DNA of 64,000 nt, taken from Draconibacterium mangrovi_A. GTDB lineage: Bacteria; Bacteroidota; Bacteroidia; Bacteroidales; Prolixibacteraceae. The stretch's first letter is position 1. Each line of letters begins with the position of its first letter. The DNA is taken from NCBI RefSeq assembly GCF_037646455.1, contig NZ_JBBIXN010000003.1, forward strand, positions 434,001 to 498,000. Reading direction: 5' to 3'. Shown piece after piece: positions 56,456 through 64,000 of the stretch. The translations under genes and the position numbers were made by a program. The notes beneath the pieces are model-generated. The model did no database searches. It saw only the letters and a list, made by a program, of their open reading frames with translations, and was not told the DNA's origin.

Positions 56456-56458
56456 CTT

Positions 56459-57493
56459 TTACAATTTGCGGTTAATAAAAACCTGGTCGGCATGTTGTTT
56501 CCTGATCCCAATAGTGGTGCCCATAACCCTGTAACCGACAGGGTCTCCTGAAGCACTTTTCATTACTGCCGAAATACGACTCCCGGGTACAATACCAAGA
56601 TCCATTAAACGTCTTCGCTGTTGTCCCCTGCAATTGGGTGAAATCTCCAGCACTTCAGCTTCTTCTCCAAGATTAAGGTCCGACAACAAATCCTGTTTTT
56701 TTGTCTGAACTACTTCCGGTGAAATTCTTACTACTGTAACATAACCGGCAAACAGCGGCGTTAGAAAACGTTCTTCGCCGTCGGCAACAACGGTTATTTT
56801 CTTATCAGTAACATCGGTTACGTACAATTGCATTCCCGGATATAAGCCCAGAACAACCAGTTGCTCAAAAATGCTTACCGGCTCATCCTCCAGGTGAATG
56901 ATTTGCGCCATTTCGCCTTTCTTTAAAACATTTAAACCTATACCCTGGTTTTGTGGCAGTTCCCCTTCGGCAGTTGGAATCGGATCGCCATGCGGATCGA
57001 ATACCGGATTACCGATCGTTGCCGCCAGTTTCTCGGTCTCTTCGTCCGTAACCAAGTGTTCTATTCGGTCAGCTTCGCTGTGCCAGTCTGCTGGCGCCAC
57101 TCCTGTTTGGTCGGCCAGGTATCTTTCCCAGATTCGGTGTATTCGTACAATCCGCAAGGCATATGAACGCCCGGCCTCGGTTAAAGTTACCAGGTGATTG
57201 TTCAGGGTGATTAAGTCCAGAGCCGATAAGCGATTTAACAATTTACCCGCTTTGTCCACGGTAATATTCAAATGCCCGGCCAGACCGGTTATGTTGCAAT
57301 CGGTTTTGTTGTATTCACAATCAAAAACAAATTTAAGGGCGTCTTCCAGTAACACCCTTTCGTTGCTTTTTGTCAGCTTTGTAAACAGTGCCAGTCCTCC
57401 TTTTTGTGGCCAGAAGAGCCAAATCAGCAAGCTAACTATAACCAGTCCGATCAGTAAAGTGATCTCGGGCTGTATTTGCAAAATGGTAAACAT
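56459..57493 (-). CDS. Membrane-anchored DtxR-like regulator fused to two FeoA domains
   Basis: This is a 344-residue protein. A membrane segment near the N-terminus (ITLLIGLVIVSLLIWLFW, 11-28) is followed by a DtxR/MntR-type winged helix (CNITGLAGHLNITVDKAGKLLNRLSALDLI), the iron-dependent dimerisation region (HRIWERYLADQTGV, HSEADRIEHLVTDEE) and two FeoA/SH3-like domains (about 180-255 and 265-344). It is the first gene of the feo operon. It could sense Fe2+ and regulate, and also supply the FeoA function; the membrane anchor on a DNA-binding protein is unusual. Confidence 0.82.
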   Translation of the reverse strand: MFTILQIQPEITLLIGLVIVSLLIWLFWPQKGGLALFTKLTKSNERVLLEDALKFVFDCEYNKTDCNITGLAGHLNITVDKAGKLLNRLSALDLITLNNHLVTLTEAGRSYALRIVRIHRIWERYLADQTGVAPADWHSEADRIEHLVTDEETEKLAATIGNPVFDPHGDPIPTAEGELPQNQGIGLNVLKKGEMAQIIHLEDEPVSIFEQLVVLGLYPGMQLYVTDVTDKKITVVADGEERFLTPLFAGYVTVVRISPEVVQTKKQDLLSDLNLGEEAEVLEISPNCRGQQRRRLMDLGIVPGSRISAVMKSASGDPVGYRVMGTTIGIRKQHADQVFINRKL

Positions 57494-58011
57494 CTTTTTT
57501 GCTTTTGGTTACTATTATATATCATCCAGACAGTCTGCAGGTAGATCACAACCTATAAAATTATCAATACTGTTTTGAATACCAATCCACCAAGACGTCT
57601 ATTTAAAATTTGGGTGAAGTTAGAAGCTTAAGCCGCAATTTTCTGAATGTTCTGCTTTCTTTAACTCTAAATTTAAAATATAATTTTGTAAACATCACAT
57701 CTTAACTAGTTGTCCGACCAAATTTAACGATCTGATCCAATAGTGAGGAATCCGAAAAAAGGTTATTCCTTCCAAAGTTTAGTATTCTTTCAGCGGAAGA
57801 TGATATATTTGTGTCACTAAAATTAATTGATGTCTAAAGTCAGGAAGGATTTGGTGTAGTAAACGATCTTTGACGTTGATTCAATGGTTGTCCTTTAGTG
57901 AAACTCCGGCAGGATCTTGCCAGAGTTATTTTTACAGCTATACATTAACAATAATTGCACCTGAACGTATGGAAATATGTTTGGTCAATTATATTTTACA
58001 TTTTAAACATC
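57494..58011. other. Noncoding region between feo operon and methyltransferase
   Basis: This 518-nt region between divergent genes should contain both promoters. A 5-bp inverted repeat CAGAC-A-GTCTG lies at about 57,529. An AT-rich part (57,660-57,700) follows. I saw no clear DtxR box and no gene. Confidence 0.4.
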
Positions 58012-58788
58012 ATGAGTAACGAAAAAAGTAAATCCATTCATGAATTCGATTTTAGTTTAATCGCGGATTATTTTTCGAACCTGGAACGTCAGGGGCCTGG
58101 AAGCCCTGAAATAACCCTAAAAGCAATGAGTTTTATTGAAGGGCTCAGTGAATATTCACGTATTGCTGATCTGGGTTGCGGAAGTGGCGGCCAGACTATG
58201 GTACTGGCGCAAAACACGCCCGGTCACATTACGGGCATCGATCTGTTTCCAATTTTTATTGATCAATTTAACCAGTACGCAAAACAACTTCACCTTGAAG
58301 ACAGAGTGATAGGGCAGGTGGATTCAATGGATTACTTACCATTTCAAGAGGAAGAGCTGGATCTAATCTGGTCAGAAGGTGCAATCTATAATATTGGTTT
58401 TGAACGGGGATTAAATTATTGGCTTCAGTTTTTGAAGCAGGGAGCTTATATTGCTGTTTCGGAAGCATCGTGGTTTACTTCCGAGCGACCGGAAGAAATC
58501 GATGCATTTTGGAAGGATGCTTACCCGGGGATAGATACGATTCCAAATAAGGTAGCGCAAATGCAAAGGGCCGGATATATTCCAGTTGCCACTTTTATAG
58601 TTCCCGAAATCTGCTGGACCGAGCATTTTTATGCACCGCAAGTTGAAGCACAGGAGGCTTTTTTGCAAAAATATGCCGGGAATAAAACCGCTGCAGATTT
58701 TATTGCCAATCAACGGTATGAGGAGCAATTATTCAATAAGTATAAAGATTATTACGGATACGTATTTTATATCGGTAAAAAGCTCTAA
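58012..58788 (+). CDS. Class I SAM-dependent methyltransferase
   Basis: This is a 258-residue protein from the ATG at 58,012 (an upstream TTG frame is unlikely). Motif I is IADLGCGSGGQT (51-62), then the acidic GIDLFPIF and the post-I DLIWSEGAIYNIGFERGL. It belongs to the small-molecule methyltransferase group. The substrate is not known. It stands alone and ends at a strong terminator. Confidence 0.85.
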   Translation: MSNEKSKSIHEFDFSLIADYFSNLERQGPGSPEITLKAMSFIEGLSEYSRIADLGCGSGGQTMVLAQNTPGHITGIDLFPIFIDQFNQYAKQLHLEDRVIGQVDSMDYLPFQEEELDLIWSEGAIYNIGFERGLNYWLQFLKQGAYIAVSEASWFTSERPEEIDAFWKDAYPGIDTIPNKVAQMQRAGYIPVATFIVPEICWTEHFYAPQVEAQEAFLQKYAGNKTAADFIANQRYEEQLFNKYKDYYGYVFYIGKKL

Positions 58789-58798
58789 ATAGATGATG

Positions 58799-58824
58799 AA
58801 GGGGATGTTTTAGCATCCCCTTTC
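58799..58824 (+). terminator. Terminator of the methyltransferase gene
   Basis: AAGGGGATG (58,799-58,807) pairs perfectly with CATCCCCTT (58,814-58,822), with a TTT tail, 11 nt after the stop. Confidence 0.8.
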
Positions 58825-58991
58825 TTCGCTTTTCCAAAATGAATGAGGATATTGACTAATATATACTGATAATCTGACGAATATGGACTTGTGATTCTGT
58901 AGACTTTAAAATACTTTTAAAGTCTATTTAGATTGAATTTGACTGAGATACTATTTGACTGACTATATACTTCTTTTAAGAAATACACACT

Positions 58992-60878
58992 ATGAAAATA
59001 AAAGGTGCTTCTGGGATTAAGATCTGTCGATCAATCCTGTTGTTCTTAGTAAGCATTGCATCTCTCATTTCATGCAATAGCGATGATATTCCGGAAGAAA
59101 GTTACTATACTTTTAGTGGCGAACTGGTTGGAGGTTATCTCGAATCGAGACCTGATGAGTATTCAGAATTCACAGAATTACTAAATAGGACCGGGATAAT
59201 GGCGCTGTTAAAAGCCTATGGCGAATATACTTGCTTTGTACCGGATAATGAAGCAATGTATAAGTTTTACGCTTTAAAAGGAAAAGAGTCGCTGGCAGAA
59301 TTCCCTGAGGATAGTTTAAAAACCATTGCCTATCATCATCTAATCCGTGGATTTTCTCTTGGAACCAGCGATTTTAATGAAGGTCGCCTGAGCCAAAAAA
59401 CCATGAGCGATCGTTTTATATCGATTACATTTAAGGATTTTGATAAAAACCAAACGATTAAAATAAATCAGACATGCCCCATATTGCTTAAAGATATTGA
59501 AGTACATAACGGGATGATCCATAAAATTGGTGAAGTGCTGAATCCAAGTGAAAGAACAATAGTGGAAGAACTGTCGACAGATAAAAAGTTTACCCTGTTT
59601 TTTAGTGCCCTGAAAAAAACAGAACTCGATAAGGAATTAATGCTGATAGAAGATAAAACGTATGATCCAAGCAATTTTCTGCAACCCGATCCGACTTCCA
59701 ATGTAAGGGTACCGAAAACCAGAAAATACGGATACACTGCATTGGTGGAAAGCGACTCGACATATGCCGAATATGGTATTTTTAACCTGGCAGATTTGGA
59801 GGCATATGCCAAAAATATTTACGATGTGGTTTATCCCGAAGATGCCGGGATTTCGGATGTTACGGACAGGAGAAATAGCCTGAACCGATTTGTTGCCTAC
59901 CACCTGATCAATAAGCAACTGAGCTACACTAAGTTTCTTATTGATCTTGATAATACGGGCCATTCGATTAAAACTTACGACATGTTCGAATATCTTGAGC
60001 CCATGTGTCCAAATACCTTATTGGAAGTTCGTACCAACAGGTATACCAACGAGTACAATATTTTTAATATGACAGGAACTGTTGAAGAAGCCGTTCGAAT
60101 TGTAGAGACAAATTTCGATAATGATGCGCTGAATGGGGTGTATCACGAAATAGATGGGATTCTGGCATACACCAATGAAGTGGAAAGGCACATGTCTACC
60201 ATCAGATTACGAATGGATGCAGCCAGTTTCTTTCCTGAACTAACCAATAACAATATCAGAAGTAATTTGGATAAAGGCGGTCATTATTCCATTTTATGGA
60301 AATTGCCTCAAGGTTACCTGGAGCGATTAACCATGTCGAAGACCACCGAATTTGGCTATTTTGATTTTGATGAGCGATACCTGGATTACCAGGGAGATGA
60401 AGTTTACCTGAGTGGTTTGTACGATTTTAAAATTACTACTCCAGTTATACCTGCCGGAACATACGAAGTACGCTTTGGTTGGAAAGTCGAAACCAAGAGG
60501 GGAGTAGCACAGTTGTATTGGGACGGCGTACCAACCGGTATACCACTCGATCTCACCATTTTTGCCACGAATCCTAATATTGGATACGAGCAACCCGGAT
60601 CAAACTCACGTGATCCGTATGGATATGAAAATGATAAAGCAATGCGTAACCGTGGTTATATGAAAGGGCCATCGAGCTTTCAGGCTGCCACCGAGTTGTG
60701 GTTTACAGGTAATGCGCGAATGAACGACGGATACCTCAGGAGAATATTGGGCATTTACACTTTTGACAAAGCAGGTACACACGAGTTTGGTGTGACAGCC
60801 GTGAAAAGTGGTGAATTTATGTTTGATTTTCTGGAGTTTGTTCCGCTTGAAGTGTTGGAAAGAGAAGGAGTGGAATAG
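58992..60878 (+). CDS. FAS1 (fasciclin) domain lipoprotein
   Basis: This is a 628-residue protein. The signal with lipobox LISC (C28) anchors it as a lipoprotein. Two fasciclin-type repeats follow (about 40-190 and 195-395), with the H2-like TCFVPDNEAMYKF and NRFVAYHLINKQLSYTKF segments. The C-terminal 230 residues are beta-rich (a DUF-type extension of FAS1 lipoproteins). Proteins of this kind occur on the Bacteroidota cell surface and in glycan-utilisation loci. No SusC/D is adjacent. Confidence 0.8.
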   Translation: MKIKGASGIKICRSILLFLVSIASLISCNSDDIPEESYYTFSGELVGGYLESRPDEYSEFTELLNRTGIMALLKAYGEYTCFVPDNEAMYKFYALKGKESLAEFPEDSLKTIAYHHLIRGFSLGTSDFNEGRLSQKTMSDRFISITFKDFDKNQTIKINQTCPILLKDIEVHNGMIHKIGEVLNPSERTIVEELSTDKKFTLFFSALKKTELDKELMLIEDKTYDPSNFLQPDPTSNVRVPKTRKYGYTALVESDSTYAEYGIFNLADLEAYAKNIYDVVYPEDAGISDVTDRRNSLNRFVAYHLINKQLSYTKFLIDLDNTGHSIKTYDMFEYLEPMCPNTLLEVRTNRYTNEYNIFNMTGTVEEAVRIVETNFDNDALNGVYHEIDGILAYTNEVERHMSTIRLRMDAASFFPELTNNNIRSNLDKGGHYSILWKLPQGYLERLTMSKTTEFGYFDFDERYLDYQGDEVYLSGLYDFKITTPVIPAGTYEVRFGWKVETKRGVAQLYWDGVPTGIPLDLTIFATNPNIGYEQPGSNSRDPYGYENDKAMRNRGYMKGPSSFQAATELWFTGNARMNDGYLRRILGIYTFDKAGTHEFGVTAVKSGEFMFDFLEFVPLEVLEREGVE

Positions 60879-60902
60879 AATTAGGTTTGTCTTAAAAGAG
60901 AA

Positions 60903-60936
60903 CCGTTCTTTCTTATCGCAAAACAAAAAAGAACGG
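60903..60936. terminator. Hairpin between convergent genes
   Basis: CCGTTCTTT (60,903-60,911) pairs with AAAGAACGG (60,928-60,936), 9 bp. It lies between the FAS1 gene and the S9 peptidase and may serve both directions; the T run is weak. Confidence 0.5.
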
Positions 60937-60982
60937 ATCTTAATATTGGACTGGATTGTAGCTTGAAGCTCGAGGCTAACAT

Positions 60983-63373
60983 CTACTTCTTCAGATTTTC
61001 TTCGAACAGTTTAAAAATTCGTTTGTATTCGTCTGTCCAGCTGCTGGGCTCAACAAAACCGTGTCGTTCGACCGGATAAACGGCCAGTTCCCAATTTTCC
61101 TTCCCCAGTTCGATGAGGCGTTGCGTAAGGCGTACAATATCCTGAAATTGTACATTATCATCCACCATACCGTGACACATCAAAAGCGCACCTTCCAGTC
61201 CTTCTGCAAAATTAATGGGCGAACTCTGTGCATAGGCAATGCTGTCTTCCACCGGTGTATTCAGGATGTTGGAAGTATAGCCATGGTTGTAATGTGCCCA
61301 GTCGGTTACCGAGCGCAGTCCGGCTCCGGCAGTAAAAACATCTGGCTCATTGAACATCGCCATCAGCGTAATAAATCCGCCATACGAGCCACCGTAAAGT
61401 CCGATGTGCTTGGGAGAGACATCGTATTTGTCGACCAGCATTTTAGCGCCGTCTACCTGGTCCGAAAGATCAAGGCCTCCCATGTGGCGGTATATTCCGG
61501 TGCGCCAGTCGCGGCCATATCCTGCACTTCCGCGGTAGTCGATGTCGAGCACCGTGTAGCCGTTATCAACTAAAATATTATGGAACTGGTATTCGTGGAA
61601 ATAGTCGCTCCACCACTTATGGGCATTTTGCAGGTAGCCTGCACCGTGCACAAAGATCACTGCCGGCCGCTGTTTTACGGGCGATTCGGGGCGGTATAAG
61701 CGAGCATACACTTCGGCTCCGTCGGTAGCATTAAAGGTGATGTACTCAGGCATCCGCCACGGGTAGGCATTAAATTCGTCGGTTGTGGAATGGGTAAGTT
61801 GTTCGGTATCTGCTCCCGCTTTATTGGCCTGCAGGTGTAGTTCCCACGGTGTGTTCCCATTTGAATAACGAATGGCCAGGTACTTCTCGTCGGGCGAAAG
61901 TGTAACTTCGTTGCCGCCTTCCATCGAGGTGATCTGTGTGAGTTCTCCACCCCAGACCGGCATGCGATAAAAATGGTTTACACCGGGGTGTACTTTGTTG
62001 GCCGTGAAATAGAAATATTTTTTATCCTTGGAAATCGATGCATTCGAAACCTCGAATTTCCCGCTGGTGAGCTGTGTTTTCTTTTTGCTGTGAATATCCA
62101 CGGCATATAAGTGTGAGTAGCCCGTTGCTTCGGAGTGGAACCACACCGATTTTCCGTCGGGCATCCAGCCCATGGTACCGCGTGAAAAACTCCAGCCACC
62201 TATTCCGGGGCCGCCTATCCACGCTTCGTCGCGCTGGCGGTCAAGCAGTTCAAGCTCACCTGTAGAAGGATCGAGCAGCATAATCCAGCGGTCTTTATTG
62301 TCGATGGAAAGCACCGTAATAACAGCCATATCTTCATTGTCGTTCCACAAAATTCCGGTGATGTTTATTGGGCGGTCTTTCATTTCGGAGCTGTCTTTTG
62401 GCATCCGGTCTGGGTAATCACTGAGGTAATCGGGAAGATCCTTCAAGCCTGGGATTTGTGATTTGTCGATACTGATGGTTTTGTTGTTTTTTACATCGAA
62501 AATACCCATTTCTGCACTACCTTCTTCAGCTCCAACTTTGGCGCGTGCGTTTTGTTCTTCGGTGTAACCCGATTCGGTGACAAAATGTGTGACCGAAGTG
62601 TTTTTGGAGCTACCGCGGTCAAAGGTCATATAACTCACAAAATTCCCGCTCGGGCTCATCGATATCCGGCTTACCCTATTTTTGCCGGTGATGATTTCGA
62701 GCGGCTTTTCAGTCTCTTGTGCTTCTTCTGCTTTGCGCCGGTTTTCGCGAGCCTTGCTTTTGGCTTCACGTTCGTTCAACACTACAAACAGGTCTTTTTG
62801 TTGCTGCTCAAGCCACTTGTCCTGCTCTGATTTACGTGGCTCAGGACGTTTGTTCTCGGTAGTGAAATTGGTGATCTGACTGATCGCTCCACTTTCAAGA
62901 TCGATGGTGAACAGGTTGTTGTTCATAGTGAAAGCAATTTTTGAATCGTTCATCACAAACTCCGGTGAGGATGCCCGTTCGAGCCAGTTGGTGAGCTGTT
63001 TCTCGGTGCCTTTCTTCAGGTCTTTCAGTATAATGTTGCCATCGCGGACAAACACTTTTTTGCTGCAGTCGCTGTTCTCATCAGAAAAACGCCCAGGAAG
63101 CTGATGCTTTTCCTCCAGCGATACTTTTTCGATTTTTTTAGTGGCCAGCGAATAAGCGTAAAGTGACGAAAGTGTATCGCGTTCCGGATTCCATTCAAAA
63201 TAAATTTTATCACCCGAATCGTTCCACGAAATATCAGACGGGGATGTGCCGATCCATTGTGCCGGATCCTGCATGATCTGTTCAATGCTAAGCGAACTTT
63301 GGTTGTTCTTTTCGATTTGGGCAAAAGATGTTATAACAAGGGCGGTTAGAAGAAGAGTGAGCAGTTTTTTCAT
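60983..63373 (-). CDS. S9-family (prolyl oligopeptidase/DPP-type) exported peptidase
   Basis: This is a 796-residue protein. The signal peptide (LLTLLLTALVITSFAQ) precedes a WD/beta-propeller-like part (about 40-540). The C-terminal alpha/beta hydrolase follows, with GGSYGG (661-666, Ser663), Asp in MVDDN (738-739) and His in ERHGF (771), the catalytic triad of family S9. It cuts peptides in the periplasm or at the surface. Charged, helical insert at 180-230 (KSEQDKWLEQQQKDLFV). Confidence 0.9.
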   Translation of the reverse strand: MKKLLTLLLTALVITSFAQIEKNNQSSLSIEQIMQDPAQWIGTSPSDISWNDSGDKIYFEWNPERDTLSSLYAYSLATKKIEKVSLEEKHQLPGRFSDENSDCSKKVFVRDGNIILKDLKKGTEKQLTNWLERASSPEFVMNDSKIAFTMNNNLFTIDLESGAISQITNFTTENKRPEPRKSEQDKWLEQQQKDLFVVLNEREAKSKARENRRKAEEAQETEKPLEIITGKNRVSRISMSPSGNFVSYMTFDRGSSKNTSVTHFVTESGYTEEQNARAKVGAEEGSAEMGIFDVKNNKTISIDKSQIPGLKDLPDYLSDYPDRMPKDSSEMKDRPINITGILWNDNEDMAVITVLSIDNKDRWIMLLDPSTGELELLDRQRDEAWIGGPGIGGWSFSRGTMGWMPDGKSVWFHSEATGYSHLYAVDIHSKKKTQLTSGKFEVSNASISKDKKYFYFTANKVHPGVNHFYRMPVWGGELTQITSMEGGNEVTLSPDEKYLAIRYSNGNTPWELHLQANKAGADTEQLTHSTTDEFNAYPWRMPEYITFNATDGAEVYARLYRPESPVKQRPAVIFVHGAGYLQNAHKWWSDYFHEYQFHNILVDNGYTVLDIDYRGSAGYGRDWRTGIYRHMGGLDLSDQVDGAKMLVDKYDVSPKHIGLYGGSYGGFITLMAMFNEPDVFTAGAGLRSVTDWAHYNHGYTSNILNTPVEDSIAYAQSSPINFAEGLEGALLMCHGMVDDNVQFQDIVRLTQRLIELGKENWELAVYPVERHGFVEPSSWTDEYKRIFKLFEENLKK

Positions 63374-63468
63374 ATTTATAAATTTATTGATCTGGTTTTA
63401 TTGTTGGAGCTAAAGACCCTGAATCAAGTTCTGGGTGACGGACTGTAACAAAAATCATTAGCTACGTC

Positions 63469-63489
63469 ATGCTGAACTTGTTTCAGCAT
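63469..63489. repeat. REP-like palindrome
   Basis: ATGCTGAA, spacer, TTCAGCAT: an 8-bp inverted repeat (63,469-63,476 and 63,482-63,489) in the gap between the aldo/keto reductase and peptidase genes. The surrounding sequence is of the REP-like kind often scattered in bacterial genomes; only one copy is in this window. Confidence 0.5.
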
Positions 63490-63501
63490 CTTTTAAATTA
63501 T

Positions 63502-64000
63502 TTAAAATGTAATATGATCCGGATGAGCACCGATCCGCCCGTCTTTGTCGAGGCTGTCGATTTTAGCGATATCTACCGGGGTGAGTTCAAAATCAAAAAT
63601 ATCGGCATTGGCAATAATACGTTCCGGTGTTACTGATTTTGGGATGGTGACCACTCCTTTTTGGATGTCCCAGCGCAAGGTGATCTGAACAGGTGTTTTC
63701 CCGTATTTCTCAGCCAGTTCCTTTAACTCCGGAATCTCATTCACTTTCCCTTTCATGATCGGAGACCAGGCTTCGAGTTGAATGCCTTTACCCTTGCAAT
63801 ATTCCAACAAATCGGGTTGGATCAATTCCGGGTGAAATTCTACCTGGTTGACGGTTGGCATTACTTTGCAGTGTGGCAGAAAATCTTCGAGGTGGTGCAC
63901 CAGAAAGTTACTGATACCAATTGCTTTGGCCTGTCCTTTGGCGTAAATTTCCTCCAGTGCTTTCCACGTTTCTACCGAACGTTCGCCTTTTGGCCAGTGA
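63502..64000 (-). CDS. Aldo/keto reductase, N-terminus off window
   Basis: The minus-strand frame is open from the right edge (64,000) to the stop at 63,502, so about 165 residues of the C-terminal half are seen. They show AIGISNFL, VNQVEFHPELIQ, EAWSPI (TIM-barrel strands of the AKR fold), the cofactor part PKSVTPERIIAN and the end of the fold. It resembles the 2,5-diketo-D-gluconate reductase type of NADPH-dependent reductases. The catalytic Tyr and His lie in the unseen part. Confidence 0.88.
   Translation of the reverse strand, partial: HWPKGERSVETWKALEEIYAKGQAKAIGISNFLVHHLEDFLPHCKVMPTVNQVEFHPELIQPDLLEYCKGKGIQLEAWSPIMKGKVNEIPELKELAEKYGKTPVQITLRWDIQKGVVTIPKSVTPERIIANADIFDFELTPVDIAKIDSLDKDGRIGAHPDHITF

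Noticed and set aside
57494..58011. DtxR box upstream of the feo operon
   Set aside because: Searched by eye for a TTAGG-type palindrome; only weak AT-rich repeats were found.

Overview
The window looks like a chromosomal segment of a Bacteroidota bacterium, probably of the Marinilabiliales/Prolixibacteraceae type. This rests on -7 elements of the TAnnTTTG kind, fasciclin-type lipoproteins, a FeoA-fused DtxR-like regulator beside a split FeoB, and S9 peptidase and AsmA-like protein types common in that phylum. The species assignment is inference.

The left half (1 to about 31,680) is a defence-rich genomic island that reads as visibly more AT-rich than the right half. It ends at a 3' fragment of a tRNA-Ala(GGC) gene (31,637-31,680) followed by a terminator, a classic integration boundary. 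It contains: (i) a minus-strand operon (12,141 to beyond position 1) of a small protein, a BrxC/PglY-like giant ATPase, two tandem paralogous Zn-ribbon DNA methyltransferases, and two DUF262 proteins, one with a DUF1524 HNH-like nuclease end; (ii) small accessory genes and a frameshifted membrane-peptidase remnant (12.3-14.1 kb); (iii) a retron made of a DnaB-like helicase gene, a predicted msr-msd RNA bounded by perfect 12-bp a1/a2 repeats, and a retron-type reverse transcriptase; (iv) a convergent 1030-residue cold-shock-domain and zinc-cluster protein; (v) a tightly packed seven-gene minus-strand operon (31,239-20,406) with a sigma-like HTH protein, two possible SH3-barrel proteins, a 1163-residue P-loop ATPase, a coiled-coil protein, a MoxR AAA+ ATPase and a VWA protein with an HEXXH motif. 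I could not match operon (v) to a named defence system, and it is the strongest candidate for an undescribed one.

The right half (31.7-64 kb) is ordinary core and metabolic chromosome: aquaporin, HlyD-type adaptor, YgjP-like metallohydrolase, TrkH, dGTPase, AIM24-like protein, RluB, an ECF sigma factor with a membrane partner, phosphoglucosamine mutase, methylglyoxal synthase, a CBM9/glycoside-hydrolase-like pair, a queuosine-precursor transporter with a possible preQ1-type leader, an AsmA-like protein, a GNAT/ATP-grasp fusion, an MFS transporter, an iron-uptake operon (DtxR-FeoA fusion, FeoB split into GTPase and permease genes), a methyltransferase, a FAS1 lipoprotein, an S9 peptidase and an aldo/keto reductase cut by the right edge.

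All family assignments come from reading motifs; no database search was possible.
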